A stretch of DNA of 25,803 nucleotides from contig CAZAVY010000044.1 of NCBI GenBank assembly GCA_964488685.1, positions 1 through 25,803 of the forward strand, given 5' to 3'. This DNA is from GCA-001735895 sp964488685. GTDB taxonomy: Bacteria; Pseudomonadota; Gammaproteobacteria; GCA-001735895. Numbering within the stretch: the first letter of the stretch is position 1; every line of letters starts with the position of its first letter. The notes under the pieces are model-generated. The model was not told the origin of the DNA. It made no database searches and saw nothing but the letters and a program-made list of their open reading frames with translations. Shown here piece by piece: positions 7,043 to 14,239 of this stretch. The position numbers and the translations under genes are program-made.

Positions 7043-8881
7043 TTAACCTGACTGGCTTGTTATGTCCACATACAGCTTGAGTTTTTGGCCAGGTTGCAAA
7101 TATTTGCCAAGCTGATTCCAGCGTTTTATATCGGTCACTCGGATGTTGAACCGGTTCGCAATCCGGTAGAGGGAATCTCCTTTTCTAACCGTGTATCTAA
7201 GTGCATGTAGCGTGTTTCCTGGTCGTGTCTGATTGATGCCAACCGATTGCGCGAGCTTACCCCGAGTCCAGACCACCAGCTTCTGACCGACACTCAGGGT
7301 GTCGATAACTGCGATCCCATTCCATTTGGCGAGCGCCTGCGTGGGAACGGCGTAACTTCTGGAAATACTCCACAGACTTTGCCCCCTGCGGACAATGTGT
7401 ACCCGCTTTTGACCCGAGCGGCTGGTATTCTGGATCGTGGCTATGCGAGAATTTTCACTGAGCGTGTAAGTTTTCAATGATCGGGTGGCGGTCGGGATCA
7501 TCAGGTACTTTCCGGCTCGAATCCGACTGCCGCGTATCTTGTTAACCTCTTTGATAAGTTTGATCGAAGTGCGATATTTTTCGGAAATATGGCTCAGAGT
7601 TTCGCCGTTTTTGATTTTGTGACGTACCCAGTTAATACGTTTTTCGGGTGCAATCTTTGCCACCGCTAGCTTGAATTGCTCCGCCTTGCCGCGGGGTAGC
7701 AGTAACCGGTGCGGCCCGTCAGGCGCGGTCGCCCAACGATTGAAAGCAGGGTTCAGCTGATATAGTTGATTGACGGTTATGCCGGCGAGATCAGCGGCCA
7801 GAGCGAGGTCGATCTGGCCATCCAGCTCAACCACTTCATAGCTTACCTGGTTGTTTACCGGGATCAAATCAAGCTGATATTTTTCGGGGTTGGCAAACAG
7901 TTCCCGCAGTGCGAACAATTTGGGTACATAGTCACGGGTTTCGTTTCGTATTTTCGTCAAATGCCAGAAATCGGTCCGACGTTTGCGCTTCTTGTTGTAG
8001 CTCACCGCTTTGCGAATTTTTCCTGGCCCTGCGTTGTAAGCTGCCAGTGCCAGTTCCCAGTCACCGTCAAATTGCTTCGCCAGGCTTTCAAGATAGCTTA
8101 TCGCGGCCCGCGTGGATTCGATAATGTCTCGCCGACCGTCGTACCACCAGTTTTGTTTGAGGCCCAGGAAACGTCCCGTTGATGGAATAATTTGCCACAT
8201 TCCGGAGGCACGTCCGTGGGAGTAGGCAAATGTCTGGTAGGCTGACTCGACCACCGGTAACAGTGCTATTTCACTGGGCAGCTTACGTTTTTCAAGCTCG
8301 TCCAGTATAAACGGCAAAATCGGACGCGCGCGCTCCATTACACGCTGTAGATAACCCCGGTGGTCAAGATACCACTTCAGTTGTGCGCTCACGCGAGCAT
8401 TGTTGACCGGCGTCAATTGCATCGCATTTTTTAATCGATACCAGGCGTTATTGTTGCTGCGGATTTCCTGCAGTGACGCCTTGATTGCTACTACGACCTG
8501 GGCTTCATCGCGCCGTTGTTTTTCCAGCTCGAGTTCGGTTTGTGCTGCCTGTAGTTCGATATCCAGATCCGACGGGACCTCGACGGTTACCTCGAAATTG
8601 GTTGAATTAGGCGGGTCGTCGGGATCGACTTGCGGAGATGCATGTCTTGCCGCGGCTTCAGAAAAGTCGTCAAAACTCTGGTGCTCAGTCGCGCCCAGCC
8701 CGGTATCGGCAGGTTGCAGCTGCGGCGGAATCGCAACCACAGGCTCCGCAACGACAGGAACGACAGCGCCTCCGCCAACGGCAACTGGTTGCAGGCTCGA
8801 ACAACCCGTCACGGCTAGCGCTATCAACGTCGCAACCAGCACTTTCCGCTCCCCATATAGGGACGTGTTAATTAGAAACAT
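7043..8881 (-). CDS. mltD: Membrane-bound lytic murein transglycosylase D, lipoprotein with three LysM domains
   Basis: Cleaves the beta-1,4 bond between MurNAc and GlcNAc of peptidoglycan in the periplasm. It has 612 residues: a lipoprotein signal with lipobox LAVTGC (cysteine 27), a glutamate-rich coiled segment near 108-142, an SLT catalytic domain with LPSEIALLPVVESAYQ (glutamate 212) and SGMWQIIPSTGR, AYNAGPGKI, then three C-terminal LysM repeats (each with the pattern G-(E/Q/D)-(T/S)-L-x-x-I, ending in G-(K/Q)-K/Y-L). Start: the ATG at 8881 gives an n-region with E-R-K before the hydrophobic core but has no obvious ribosome site. A GTG at 8842 has GGGGAG six bases upstream but would leave no charged n-region. 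The gene is divergent from the yafS-like gene, as in the E. coli mltD region, but gloB is absent. Confidence 0.95.
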   Translation of the reverse strand: MFLINTSLYGERKVLVATLIALAVTGCSSLQPVAVGGGAVVPVVAEPVVAIPPQLQPADTGLGATEHQSFDDFSEAAARHASPQVDPDDPPNSTNFEVTVEVPSDLDIELQAAQTELELEKQRRDEAQVVVAIKASLQEIRSNNNAWYRLKNAMQLTPVNNARVSAQLKWYLDHRGYLQRVMERARPILPFILDELEKRKLPSEIALLPVVESAYQTFAYSHGRASGMWQIIPSTGRFLGLKQNWWYDGRRDIIESTRAAISYLESLAKQFDGDWELALAAYNAGPGKIRKAVSYNKKRKRRTDFWHLTKIRNETRDYVPKLFALRELFANPEKYQLDLIPVNNQVSYEVVELDGQIDLALAADLAGITVNQLYQLNPAFNRWATAPDGPHRLLLPRGKAEQFKLAVAKIAPEKRINWVRHKIKNGETLSHISEKYRTSIKLIKEVNKIRGSRIRAGKYLMIPTATRSLKTYTLSENSRIATIQNTSRSGQKRVHIVRRGQSLWSISRSYAVPTQALAKWNGIAVIDTLSVGQKLVVWTRGKLAQSVGINQTRPGNTLHALRYTVRKGDSLYRIANRFNIRVTDIKRWNQLGKYLQPGQKLKLYVDITSQSG

Positions 8882-8917
8882 TAGTATCGATGGTGCTAAG
8901 TGGCTAGAATATGTTTA

Positions 8918-8945
8918 ATTGTACAACCTGACTCGTAAGATTCAA
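8918..8945 (-). promoter_or_regulatory. Predicted sigma-70 promoter for mltD
   Basis: On the minus strand TTGAAT (complement of 8940-8945) and TACAAT (complement of 8918-8923) are separated by 16 bp. The predicted transcript would start near 8911, about 30 bases before the ATG at 8881. The -35 box directly abuts the ATG at 8946 of the divergent methyltransferase gene. Confidence 0.45.
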
Positions 8946-9710
8946 ATGAGATTTTGGCGACAAACTACTGAAAGCAAAGGATTTGCAAACATCGATGACT
9001 GGTATCTGGGTGAAACAGGGCAGTATTTGCTAAATGAACTCGAAGAAAAGATCGGCCCCTTGCTGGCAACCACCTTCGGCTATTACTCTTTGCAGATCGG
9101 TTGTGCCGAACTGGCACCGCGTCTGCAGGAAAGTTGTCGAGTAAAACATCGATTCACTCTGGATGATCTTGATTCGAAGGCCCAGATCCGGGTAAGCCCC
9201 TCGATGCTGCCGATTGCATCGGACAGTGTTGATCTGGTGATTCTGATGCATCATTTATCCAATACCAGCGAGCCTCACGCGGTACTGCGAGAGGCGTTTC
9301 GAATTTTAATACCCGAGGGAAAACTGGTCATTATTGATTTCAACCCCAAGTCGCTTTGGGGCCTACGCCATTTTTTTCAGGCGTGGCTGGAACATGTCCC
9401 GTTCAAGGGTCATTATTACACCGCGAAACGCATTGATGACTGGATGCGTTTGCTCGGTTTCGAGCAGTATCGGCACTACCGGGTCGGATACCTGCCACCG
9501 ATCCAGAAATCCTCGATAACGCGCCATTTAAGCTGGCTGGAAAAAGGTACTCGAAACTGGTTGCCGGTTTTTGGTGCTCTAAATCTACTGGTTTACAGCA
9601 AGAGTATCTCGCCGCTGACACCGGTTCGACATCGTTGGGTTACGCGCAAGATTCTTCCTGCCAAAATTGCTCGACCCAGCGTCGGGCGCGGAATGAAATA
9701 TGGTCGCTAG
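8946..9710 (+). CDS. YafS-like SAM-dependent methyltransferase (class I fold)
   Basis: A 254-residue protein resembling E. coli YafS, a putative methyltransferase of unknown substrate in the same mltD-rnhA neighbourhood. Matching parts are the N-terminal LLATTFGYYSLQIGC, the acidic-strand segment SDSVDLVILMHHLSNT, LREAFRILIPEGKLVIIDFNP and the region beginning SLWGLRHFF. The canonical glycine-rich SAM loop is weak, which is also true of YafS. Start: the ATG at 8946 gives MRFWRQTTESKGFAN and leaves room for the mltD promoter. An upstream TTG at 8919 would add nine residues without a better ribosome site. The TAG stop at 9708-9710 is part of the CTAG target of the MITE-like element, and the insertion leaves the protein unaltered. 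Confidence 0.85.
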   Translation: MRFWRQTTESKGFANIDDWYLGETGQYLLNELEEKIGPLLATTFGYYSLQIGCAELAPRLQESCRVKHRFTLDDLDSKAQIRVSPSMLPIASDSVDLVILMHHLSNTSEPHAVLREAFRILIPEGKLVIIDFNPKSLWGLRHFFQAWLEHVPFKGHYYTAKRIDDWMRLLGFEQYRHYRVGYLPPIQKSSITRHLSWLEKGTRNWLPVFGALNLLVYSKSISPLTPVRHRWVTRKILPAKIARPSVGRGMKYGR

Positions 9711-9874
9711 GAGTCTGTCGGACTTAGGATAAATCTACTGCGGAAAAGGCATTTTGGTCAGATTTTCCTATCCAATTCGTTGAATATGAGTAACTATTCG
9801 CCTCATTCGATAGAAAAATCTGACTCAAAATGCCTTTTCCTCGCTACGACACCCTAAGTCCGACAGACTCCTAG
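9707..9874. mobile_element. MITE-like non-autonomous element with CTAG target duplication
   Basis: A 160-bp element (9711-9870) flanked by CTAG at 9707-9710 and 9871-9874. The terminal 18 bp GAGTCTGTCGGACTTAGG (9711-9728) are an exact inverted repeat of 9853-9870. A second pair, starting GGAAAAGGCATTTTG at 9742 and ending as its complement at 9840, extends the palindrome for about 30 bp with one indel and one mismatch. The unique centre is only about 35 bp. No coding capacity is present. Perfect ends, a short target duplication and near-complete self-complementarity are typical of MITEs. A 4-bp CTAG duplication is known for some IS5-related groups, but I cannot name the parent element. In RNA it would fold into a long hairpin between the methyltransferase gene and rnhA. 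Confidence 0.85.
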
Positions 9875-9875
9875 C

Positions 9876-9903
9876 TTGAATTTCACATGCTATTAAGTAA
9901 ATA
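9876..9903 (+). promoter_or_regulatory. Weak candidate promoter for rnhA-dnaQ just downstream of the MITE
   Basis: TTGAAT (9876-9881) and TAAATA (9898-9903) lie 16 bp apart, immediately right of the element's CTAG. The -10 match is poor. The hairpin-forming MITE would tend to separate rnhA from upstream transcription, so a local promoter is expected, but this one is only a candidate. Confidence 0.25.
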
Positions 9904-10017
9904 CCTGTTTTACCTCGACAAATCCAGAACAGTGACTGCACGCGCCCCGTTTCGATTTTGTTTGCCGGATTTGCCCTGGACTTCGCCCGCTTCATGTAAC
10001 ATACAGGCTTGTCAACT

Positions 10018-10461
10018 TTGAGCACCAAGGTCGTGATGTATACCGATGGTGCCTGCAGAGGCAATCCTGGACCGGGTGGATGGGGAGTTGTATTGCGTTA
10101 CCGGGGGAATTGTAAAACCCTGAAAGGTTACGCAGCAGATACAACCAACAACCGTATGGAATTACTCGCAGTCATCGAGGGCCTGAAAAATCTTAAGCGC
10201 GGCTGCGAAATTGAATTGTTTACCGATTCGAAATACGTCATGCACGGTATCAATGAGTGGCTTGCTAACTGGAAAGCCAACGGATGGAAAACCGCGGCAA
10301 AAAAACCGGTCAAAAATATCGATCTCTGGCAGCAGTTAGACATCGAAGTCAAGCGCCACGTAGTCGACTGGAACTGGGTTAAGGGTCACTCCGGGGTCAA
10401 GGACAATGAACTGGCCGACCAATTGGCAAACGAGGCGATTGACGCAGAGACACCCGCGTGA
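10018..10461 (+). CDS. rnhA: Ribonuclease HI
   Basis: Cleaves the RNA strand of RNA-DNA hybrids in the cytoplasm, removing R-loops and primers. It has 147 residues from the chosen TTG at 10018. This start places the first catalytic aspartate at residue 10 (MSTKVVMYTDGACRGNPGPGG), exactly as in E. coli RNase HI, and leaves 10 bases to an upstream AGG. A TTG at 10009 also exists but sits almost on that AGG. The other catalytic residues are visible: glutamate in NNRMELLAV, aspartate in LFTDSKYVMHGI and aspartate in ELADQLANEA. The basic protrusion with WLANWKANGWKTAAKKPVKN is present. The gene overlaps dnaQ by four bases (GTGA), so the two form a coupled pair. Confidence 0.95.
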   Translation: MSTKVVMYTDGACRGNPGPGGWGVVLRYRGNCKTLKGYAADTTNNRMELLAVIEGLKNLKRGCEIELFTDSKYVMHGINEWLANWKANGWKTAAKKPVKNIDLWQQLDIEVKRHVVDWNWVKGHSGVKDNELADQLANEAIDAETPA

Positions 10462-11156
10462 GGCAGATTGTTTTAGATACCGAAACCACCGGGCTGGAAG
10501 TCAGCCTGGGACACAGAATCATCGAAATCGGTTGTATCGAACTGGTGAACCGTCGAGTCACCGGAAACCATTGGCATTACTATATTAATCCGGACCGTGA
10601 AATCGATAGCGGCGCGTTCGAAGTGCATGGTATCAGTAGCGAATTTTTGCAGGACAAGCATCGATTTTCCGAACTCGCCGATGAATTTCATGATTATGTT
10701 GCCGGAGCGGAATTGGTGATCCACAATGCTGCTTTCGATGTAGGCTTTTTGAACCATGAATTAGCATTGCTTGAAATCCCGCTTGCGCCGCTACAGGAGA
10801 GTTGCAGCATTCTTGACACCCTGTTGCTGGCTCGCCACAAGCATCCCGGCCAAAAAAACAACCTGGACGCATTGTGCCAGCGTTACGATATCGACAACAG
10901 TAATCGTAGTTTGCACGGTGCGCTGCTCGATGCAAGAATCCTGGCGGATGTTTACCTGGCGATGACCGGGGGGCAGACCAGTCTTGGCCTGGATGCAGAG
11001 GAGGGCGTCGGTTCAGGTTCTGAAGGTATCGGGATAAGACGTATCGAGTTGGATCAACCCCTGCCCCGGTGGCAGGTCGATAGCGCGTCCCAACAAGCAA
11101 ATCGCGATTACATAGCGTTTCTTGCAACCCAACACGAAGATCCCGCCTGGAGGTAG
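10458..11156 (+). CDS. dnaQ: DNA polymerase III epsilon subunit (3'-5' proofreading exonuclease)
   Basis: Proofreads newly made DNA as part of the polymerase III core, bound to alpha and theta. It has 232 residues and a GTG start inside the rnhA stop overlap. DEDDh exonuclease motifs are LDTETTGLE (motif I), HNAAFDVGFLNHEL (motif II) and HGALLDARILADVYL (motif III, histidine and aspartate). The C-terminal tail after the linker (about residues 175-232) ends near LPRWQVDSASQQANRDYIAFLA; I infer that it serves as the alpha-binding end. It converges with smpB, with no convincing terminator in the 54 bp between them. Confidence 0.95.
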   Translation: MRQIVLDTETTGLEVSLGHRIIEIGCIELVNRRVTGNHWHYYINPDREIDSGAFEVHGISSEFLQDKHRFSELADEFHDYVAGAELVIHNAAFDVGFLNHELALLEIPLAPLQESCSILDTLLLARHKHPGQKNNLDALCQRYDIDNSNRSLHGALLDARILADVYLAMTGGQTSLGLDAEEGVGSGSEGIGIRRIELDQPLPRWQVDSASQQANRDYIAFLATQHEDPAWR

Positions 11157-11210
11157 CGTTGCAGCTAGCCCGCATTTCTCACCACCGTTCGACAGGCTCG
11201 ATTGCGCTCG

Positions 11211-11684
11211 TTATGAAGGTTTGAGGATCCGCGCTTTGTCGCGTTTCCAGTCGCGATCTTTAATGGAGGCACGTTTGTCATGGGCCTTTTTGCCCCTGGC
11301 GATACCAATTTTAAGTTTGGCGCGACCTCGACTCCAATGGGCGGACAAGGCTATCAGGGTGAAACCCTTACGTTCCACCATGCCTAAAAGGCGGTCAATT
11401 TCATTGCGATGTGCAAGCAATTTTCGGGTTCTTGCAGGCTTAGGTTTGATGTGTGTGGATGCGGTGTTGAGTGGACTTATATGGGCACCGATCAACCAGA
11501 TTTCACCCTCTTTTAGCATTACATAGGATTCCCTCAGTTGAAGATTACCTGAGCGCAGGCTTTTAACTTCCCAGCCCTCGAGGACTATACCGACTTCGAT
11601 GTCATGCTCGATGAAATAGTCATGCCGGGCGATACGGTTAAGCGCGATGGTATTACCAGGGGTTTTGGATTTTTTCTTGGCCAT
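11211..11684 (-). CDS. smpB: SsrA-binding protein SmpB
   Basis: Binds tmRNA and delivers it to stalled ribosomes for trans-translation. It has 157 residues, a normal length. Family signatures are NRIARHDYFIEHDIEVGIVL, GWEVKSLR, ESYVMLKEGEIWLIGAHISP and the C-terminal GRAKLKIGIARGKKAHDKR, followed by a basic tail that enters the decoding centre. The start is the ATG followed by AKKKSKTPGNTIALNRIA. tmRNA itself is not in the window. The gene is divergent from ffs. Confidence 0.96.
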   Translation of the reverse strand: MAKKKSKTPGNTIALNRIARHDYFIEHDIEVGIVLEGWEVKSLRSGNLQLRESYVMLKEGEIWLIGAHISPLNTASTHIKPKPARTRKLLAHRNEIDRLLGMVERKGFTLIALSAHWSRGRAKLKIGIARGKKAHDKRASIKDRDWKRDKARILKPS

Positions 11685-11772
11685 TGACTGAATATCTTTG
11701 CTCGATGCGATTGGCGGGCCATATTCTCGGGGTAATTATCGTGCATGACAAGCGAATCCCGCGAATAGTTTC

Positions 11773-11800
11773 TTGAAACCCAACCGGTCTTCGCTATACA
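11773..11800 (+). promoter_or_regulatory. Predicted sigma-70 promoter for ffs
   Basis: TTGAAA (11773-11778) and TATACA (11795-11800) are separated by 16 bp. Transcription would start near 11807, about ten bases before the mature RNA. This agrees with the known RNase P removal of a 5' leader from 4.5S RNA. Confidence 0.55.
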
Positions 11801-11816
11801 CTCTCGCTCTTGCAAT

Positions 11817-11927
11817 GGTGACCTGCTTCGGTCCCTGCGTGACGATCATCTGTAAACCCCGCCAGACCCGGAAGGGAGCAACGGTAGCAGGGACATTGGG
11901 TGCGCAGGTGTGCTGAATCAGGTCGCC
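11817..11927 (+). ncRNA. ffs: 4.5S RNA (signal recognition particle RNA)
   Basis: RNA component of the bacterial signal recognition particle, which binds Ffh and targets nascent inner-membrane proteins. The conserved apical domain is visible around 11862-11897: GCCAGACCCGGAAGGGAGCA followed by ACGGTAGCAGGG, containing the GGAA tetraloop and the asymmetric internal loops bound by Ffh. The ends pair: GGTGACCTG (11817-11825) with CAGGTCGCC (11919-11927), nine pairs with one G-U. The length of about 111 nt fits the short gammaproteobacterial type. The 3' side lacks a strong poly-T terminator, so readthrough towards dnaX, 40 bp away, is possible. Confidence 0.93.
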
Positions 11928-11967
11928 TCCAGTTTATAAATAAAATGCTCGGCTTTCCTATATCCGA

Positions 11968-13710
11968 ATGAGTTACCAGGTTCTAGCGCGTAAATGGCGT
12001 CCGGCGAAATTTAAGCAAATGGTTGGCCAGGAGCACGTATTACAGGCATTGACGAATGCGCTCGACAGCAACCGTCTACACCATGCTTACCTGTTTAGCG
12101 GCACGCGTGGTGTCGGTAAAACCACGATTGCACGCATTTTCGCTAAATCGCTAAATTGTGAGCAGGGGATTAGCTCCGAGCCCTGCGGAACCTGCTCCTC
12201 CTGTGTTGAAGTCGATGAAGGGCGCAGTGTCGACCTAATCGAAATCGATGCAGCTTCGCGCACCGGTGTCGATGACATGCGTGATTTGCTCGATAATGTG
12301 CAATATGCACCGACCCGCGGTCGTTTCAAAATTTACCTGATCGACGAAGTCCATATGCTTTCCCGCCATAGCTTCAATGCCCTGCTCAAAACCCTGGAAG
12401 AACCACCGCCCCATATTAAATTTTTACTAGCAACCACCGACCCGCAAAAGGTCCCGGTTACGGTGTTATCGCGCTGCCTGCAGTTCAATTTGAAGCGCAT
12501 GTCGAGAGCGCAAATTCTAACCCAACTCCAATTTCTGACTGAACAGGAAAAAGTGTCGGCGGATGCGGCTGCATTGACCAGGCTTGCCAGCGCCGCCGAC
12601 GGCAGTATGCGTGACGCACTCAGTTTACTCGACCAGGCCATCGGATACGGCGCCGGGGAAGTGCGGCAGGATGCCGTTGAATCGATGCTGGGTTCGATAT
12701 CACGTGATTACCTTACAAAGATATTTGACGCGTTACTGGAACAACAGGCGGCGCTGATTTTAACGCAAGCGCGGTTGGTCATCGAACATAATCCGGATTA
12801 CCAGCGGGTCTGTGCCGAGATGATAAGCCTGTTGCAACAGGTTGCCTTGTACCAGAGCGATCCAGCGCTGCTGGCCGAAACTGAATTCGACCAGCAGTTG
12901 TTGCAGAAGTATGGAACCCGTTGGTCACCGGAAGAAGTTCAACTCTACTACCAGATACTATTGCAAGGTCGGCAGGATTTGTTGATAAGCCCGGACGAAG
13001 CTTCCGGATTTGAAATGTTGATGTTGCGCTTAATAGCGTTTTCACCGCAATCCGAAACACAGGTCGAAGCGGTTGAAATAAAAAAAAAGCCTGAAACGCC
13101 CCTGCCCCTGAAACCCGGAGTAGACGCTCAGGTAAATTCCACGGAAGATGTTCGCCCCGGCGTTCAGACTAGAGCCGAACCCGAGAATTCTGGGGTCGAT
13201 CGAACTCACTGCGAGACCAGTGAACGGGTGGCCGCCCAGAATCTATCCGAGGCCAATATTCAACCGGTGTTGGAAGTTCAGCAGGCTGAACGGACAAAAA
13301 ACGGGGAATGTGACGATGCCGATCTCGATTGGTCGGAAATCGCCTATGATCTGGGGTTGGATGGGTTGGCACAGGAAATAGTCGCGAACAGCACGCTCTA
13401 TTCCTGGTGTGACGGCCGCATGCGACTGCAGTTGCCAGAGGAAATTTTCGAGCTTGCCAGTGACTTGATCAAGGCCGAAATTTTGCACGCACTGGAGCAA
13501 AAACTTGGGGTATCATTGCAACTGGAGTTGAGCACGGCGACATCGCAACAAGGACAAACGCCCTTGCAGGCTAAAACTGAACGACTACGGCAGGAGCGTT
13601 TCGCAGCAATTGATGCGATCAAGGAGGAAAAGTTGGTTAAGAAACTGCAAAAGGTGTTTGCAGTTGAACTGGATGAAGTAACTGTGGTTAAAATTGAAAA
13701 CAACCGTTAA
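11968..13710 (+). CDS. dnaX: DNA polymerase III subunits tau (full length) and probably gamma
   Basis: Clamp-loader ATPase that also ties polymerase cores together through the tau tail. It has 580 residues and the canonical start MSYQVLARKWRP. Domain I has the Walker A GTRGVGKT (45-52), zinc cysteines at 64, 73, 76 and 79, DEVH (126-129) and the SRC sensor near LSRCLQF. Domain III ends near residue 368 (LRLIAFSP). The remainder is a variable linker and a C-terminal alpha-binding domain (LDWSEIAYDLGLDGLAQEIVANS onwards). At the domain III/linker boundary the codons ATA AAA AAA AAG form an A9G run at 13080-13089 that could give a gamma form of 375 residues. TATAAA at 11935-11940 is a possible -10 box, but its -35 is poor. 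ybaB follows after 15 bp. Confidence 0.96.
   Translation: MSYQVLARKWRPAKFKQMVGQEHVLQALTNALDSNRLHHAYLFSGTRGVGKTTIARIFAKSLNCEQGISSEPCGTCSSCVEVDEGRSVDLIEIDAASRTGVDDMRDLLDNVQYAPTRGRFKIYLIDEVHMLSRHSFNALLKTLEEPPPHIKFLLATTDPQKVPVTVLSRCLQFNLKRMSRAQILTQLQFLTEQEKVSADAAALTRLASAADGSMRDALSLLDQAIGYGAGEVRQDAVESMLGSISRDYLTKIFDALLEQQAALILTQARLVIEHNPDYQRVCAEMISLLQQVALYQSDPALLAETEFDQQLLQKYGTRWSPEEVQLYYQILLQGRQDLLISPDEASGFEMLMLRLIAFSPQSETQVEAVEIKKKPETPLPLKPGVDAQVNSTEDVRPGVQTRAEPENSGVDRTHCETSERVAAQNLSEANIQPVLEVQQAERTKNGECDDADLDWSEIAYDLGLDGLAQEIVANSTLYSWCDGRMRLQLPEEIFELASDLIKAEILHALEQKLGVSLQLELSTATSQQGQTPLQAKTERLRQERFAAIDAIKEEKLVKKLQKVFAVELDEVTVVKIENNR
13080..13094 (+). promoter_or_regulatory. dnaX -1 frameshift / transcriptional slippage site
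   Basis: Nine A residues (13080-13088) then G form a run in which a -1 shift after AAG is followed by GCC TGA, stopping at 13092-13094. E. coli dnaX has the same logic (A6G, one extra codon, TGA) to make gamma. An A9 run is also used for transcriptional slippage in Thermus dnaX. I see no strong hairpin just downstream and only a weak AGG at 13061-13063, so slippage may be transcriptional rather than ribosomal. Confidence 0.65.
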
Positions 13711-13725
13711 TGAAGAGGTAATCTG

Positions 13726-14049
13726 ATGAAAGGTGGGCTCGGAGATATGATGAAGAAGGCGCAGCAGATGCAGGAAAATATGCAAAAAGCGCAGGCTGAG
13801 CTCGCCAACAAGGAAGTTATCGGTGAATCCGGGGGTGGTATGGTATCAGTCCTCATGCGGGGTACTCATGAAGTAAATCGAGTCACCATTGATCCCGGTC
13901 TGAAAGGCGAAGACATGGAAATGCTGGAAGACCTGGTAGCCGCGGCAATCAACGACGCTGTACATAAAGTAGAAAAATCCAACCAGGCCGTCATGCAGGA
14001 AATGACGGCCGGCCTGAATTTGCCTCCCGGTTTCAAGTTACCGTTTTAG
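13726..14049 (+). CDS. ybaB: YbaB/EbfC family nucleoid-associated DNA-binding protein
   Basis: A small dimeric DNA-binding protein found between dnaX and recR in many bacteria. It has 107 residues starting MKGGLGDMMKKAQQMQENMQ. The helical N-terminus (up to about residue 30), the sheet region GESGGGMVSVLMRGTHEVNRVTIDP and the C-terminal helix with MLEDLVAAAINDAVHKVE match the family, and the end LNLPPGFKLPF is typical. The ribosome site GAAGAGGTAA lies just upstream of the ATG. Its exact role in recombination or nucleoid organisation is not settled. It sits in an operon with dnaX and recR. Confidence 0.95.
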   Translation: MKGGLGDMMKKAQQMQENMQKAQAELANKEVIGESGGGMVSVLMRGTHEVNRVTIDPGLKGEDMEMLEDLVAAAINDAVHKVEKSNQAVMQEMTAGLNLPPGFKLPF

Positions 14050-14068
14050 CCTGGAAAATTCATAAATC

Positions 14069-14239
14069 ATGCACAGTCTCGCCAGTCAATTGATTCCACG
14101 AGAAATATTCACCCTCAAAGGGCGCCGGGGTTCCCAGTTGCTGGTAGTCGTGGATACGAAACTCCTTTCGGTTGTTCCCTGTGAAATCAACAACCTGCCC
14201 GATCTTTGCGCAGATCTACGGTATTTTCAGGCTAGCTGA
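14069..14239 (+). CDS. Small ORF of 56 codons, translationally coupled to recR; unknown function
   Basis: ATG at 14069, stop TGA at 14237-14239 overlapping the recR ATG as TGATG. It fills nearly all of the 189 bp between ybaB and recR, where gammaproteobacteria usually have little or nothing. The product starts MHSLASQLIPREIFTLKG and has a hydrophobic strand (LLVVVD) and two cysteines. It shows no signal peptide, membrane helix or motif that I recognise. No strong ribosome site precedes the ATG. Evidence that it is real is limited to the stop/start overlap, the uninterrupted frame and the lack of another use for the gap. It could be a leader ORF that controls recR translation. Confidence 0.45.
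   Translation: MHSLASQLIPREIFTLKGRRGSQLLVVVDTKLLSVVPCEINNLPDLCADLRYFQAS

Noticed and set aside
8803..8842. GTG at 8842 as the mltD start
   Set aside because: Its Shine-Dalgarno sequence is good, but the signal peptide would lack a charged n-region; kept as an alternative in the mltD entry.
9714..9870. Interpretation of the 9711-9870 palindrome as a simple terminator
   Set aside because: The perfect 18-bp ends, second internal repeat pair and flanking CTAG duplication fit a transposed element much better, though it may also terminate transcription.
10633..11175. Minus-strand open frame of 180 codons across dnaQ
   Set aside because: It covers the conserved exonuclease motifs of dnaQ on the other strand and has a composition typical of a shadow frame.
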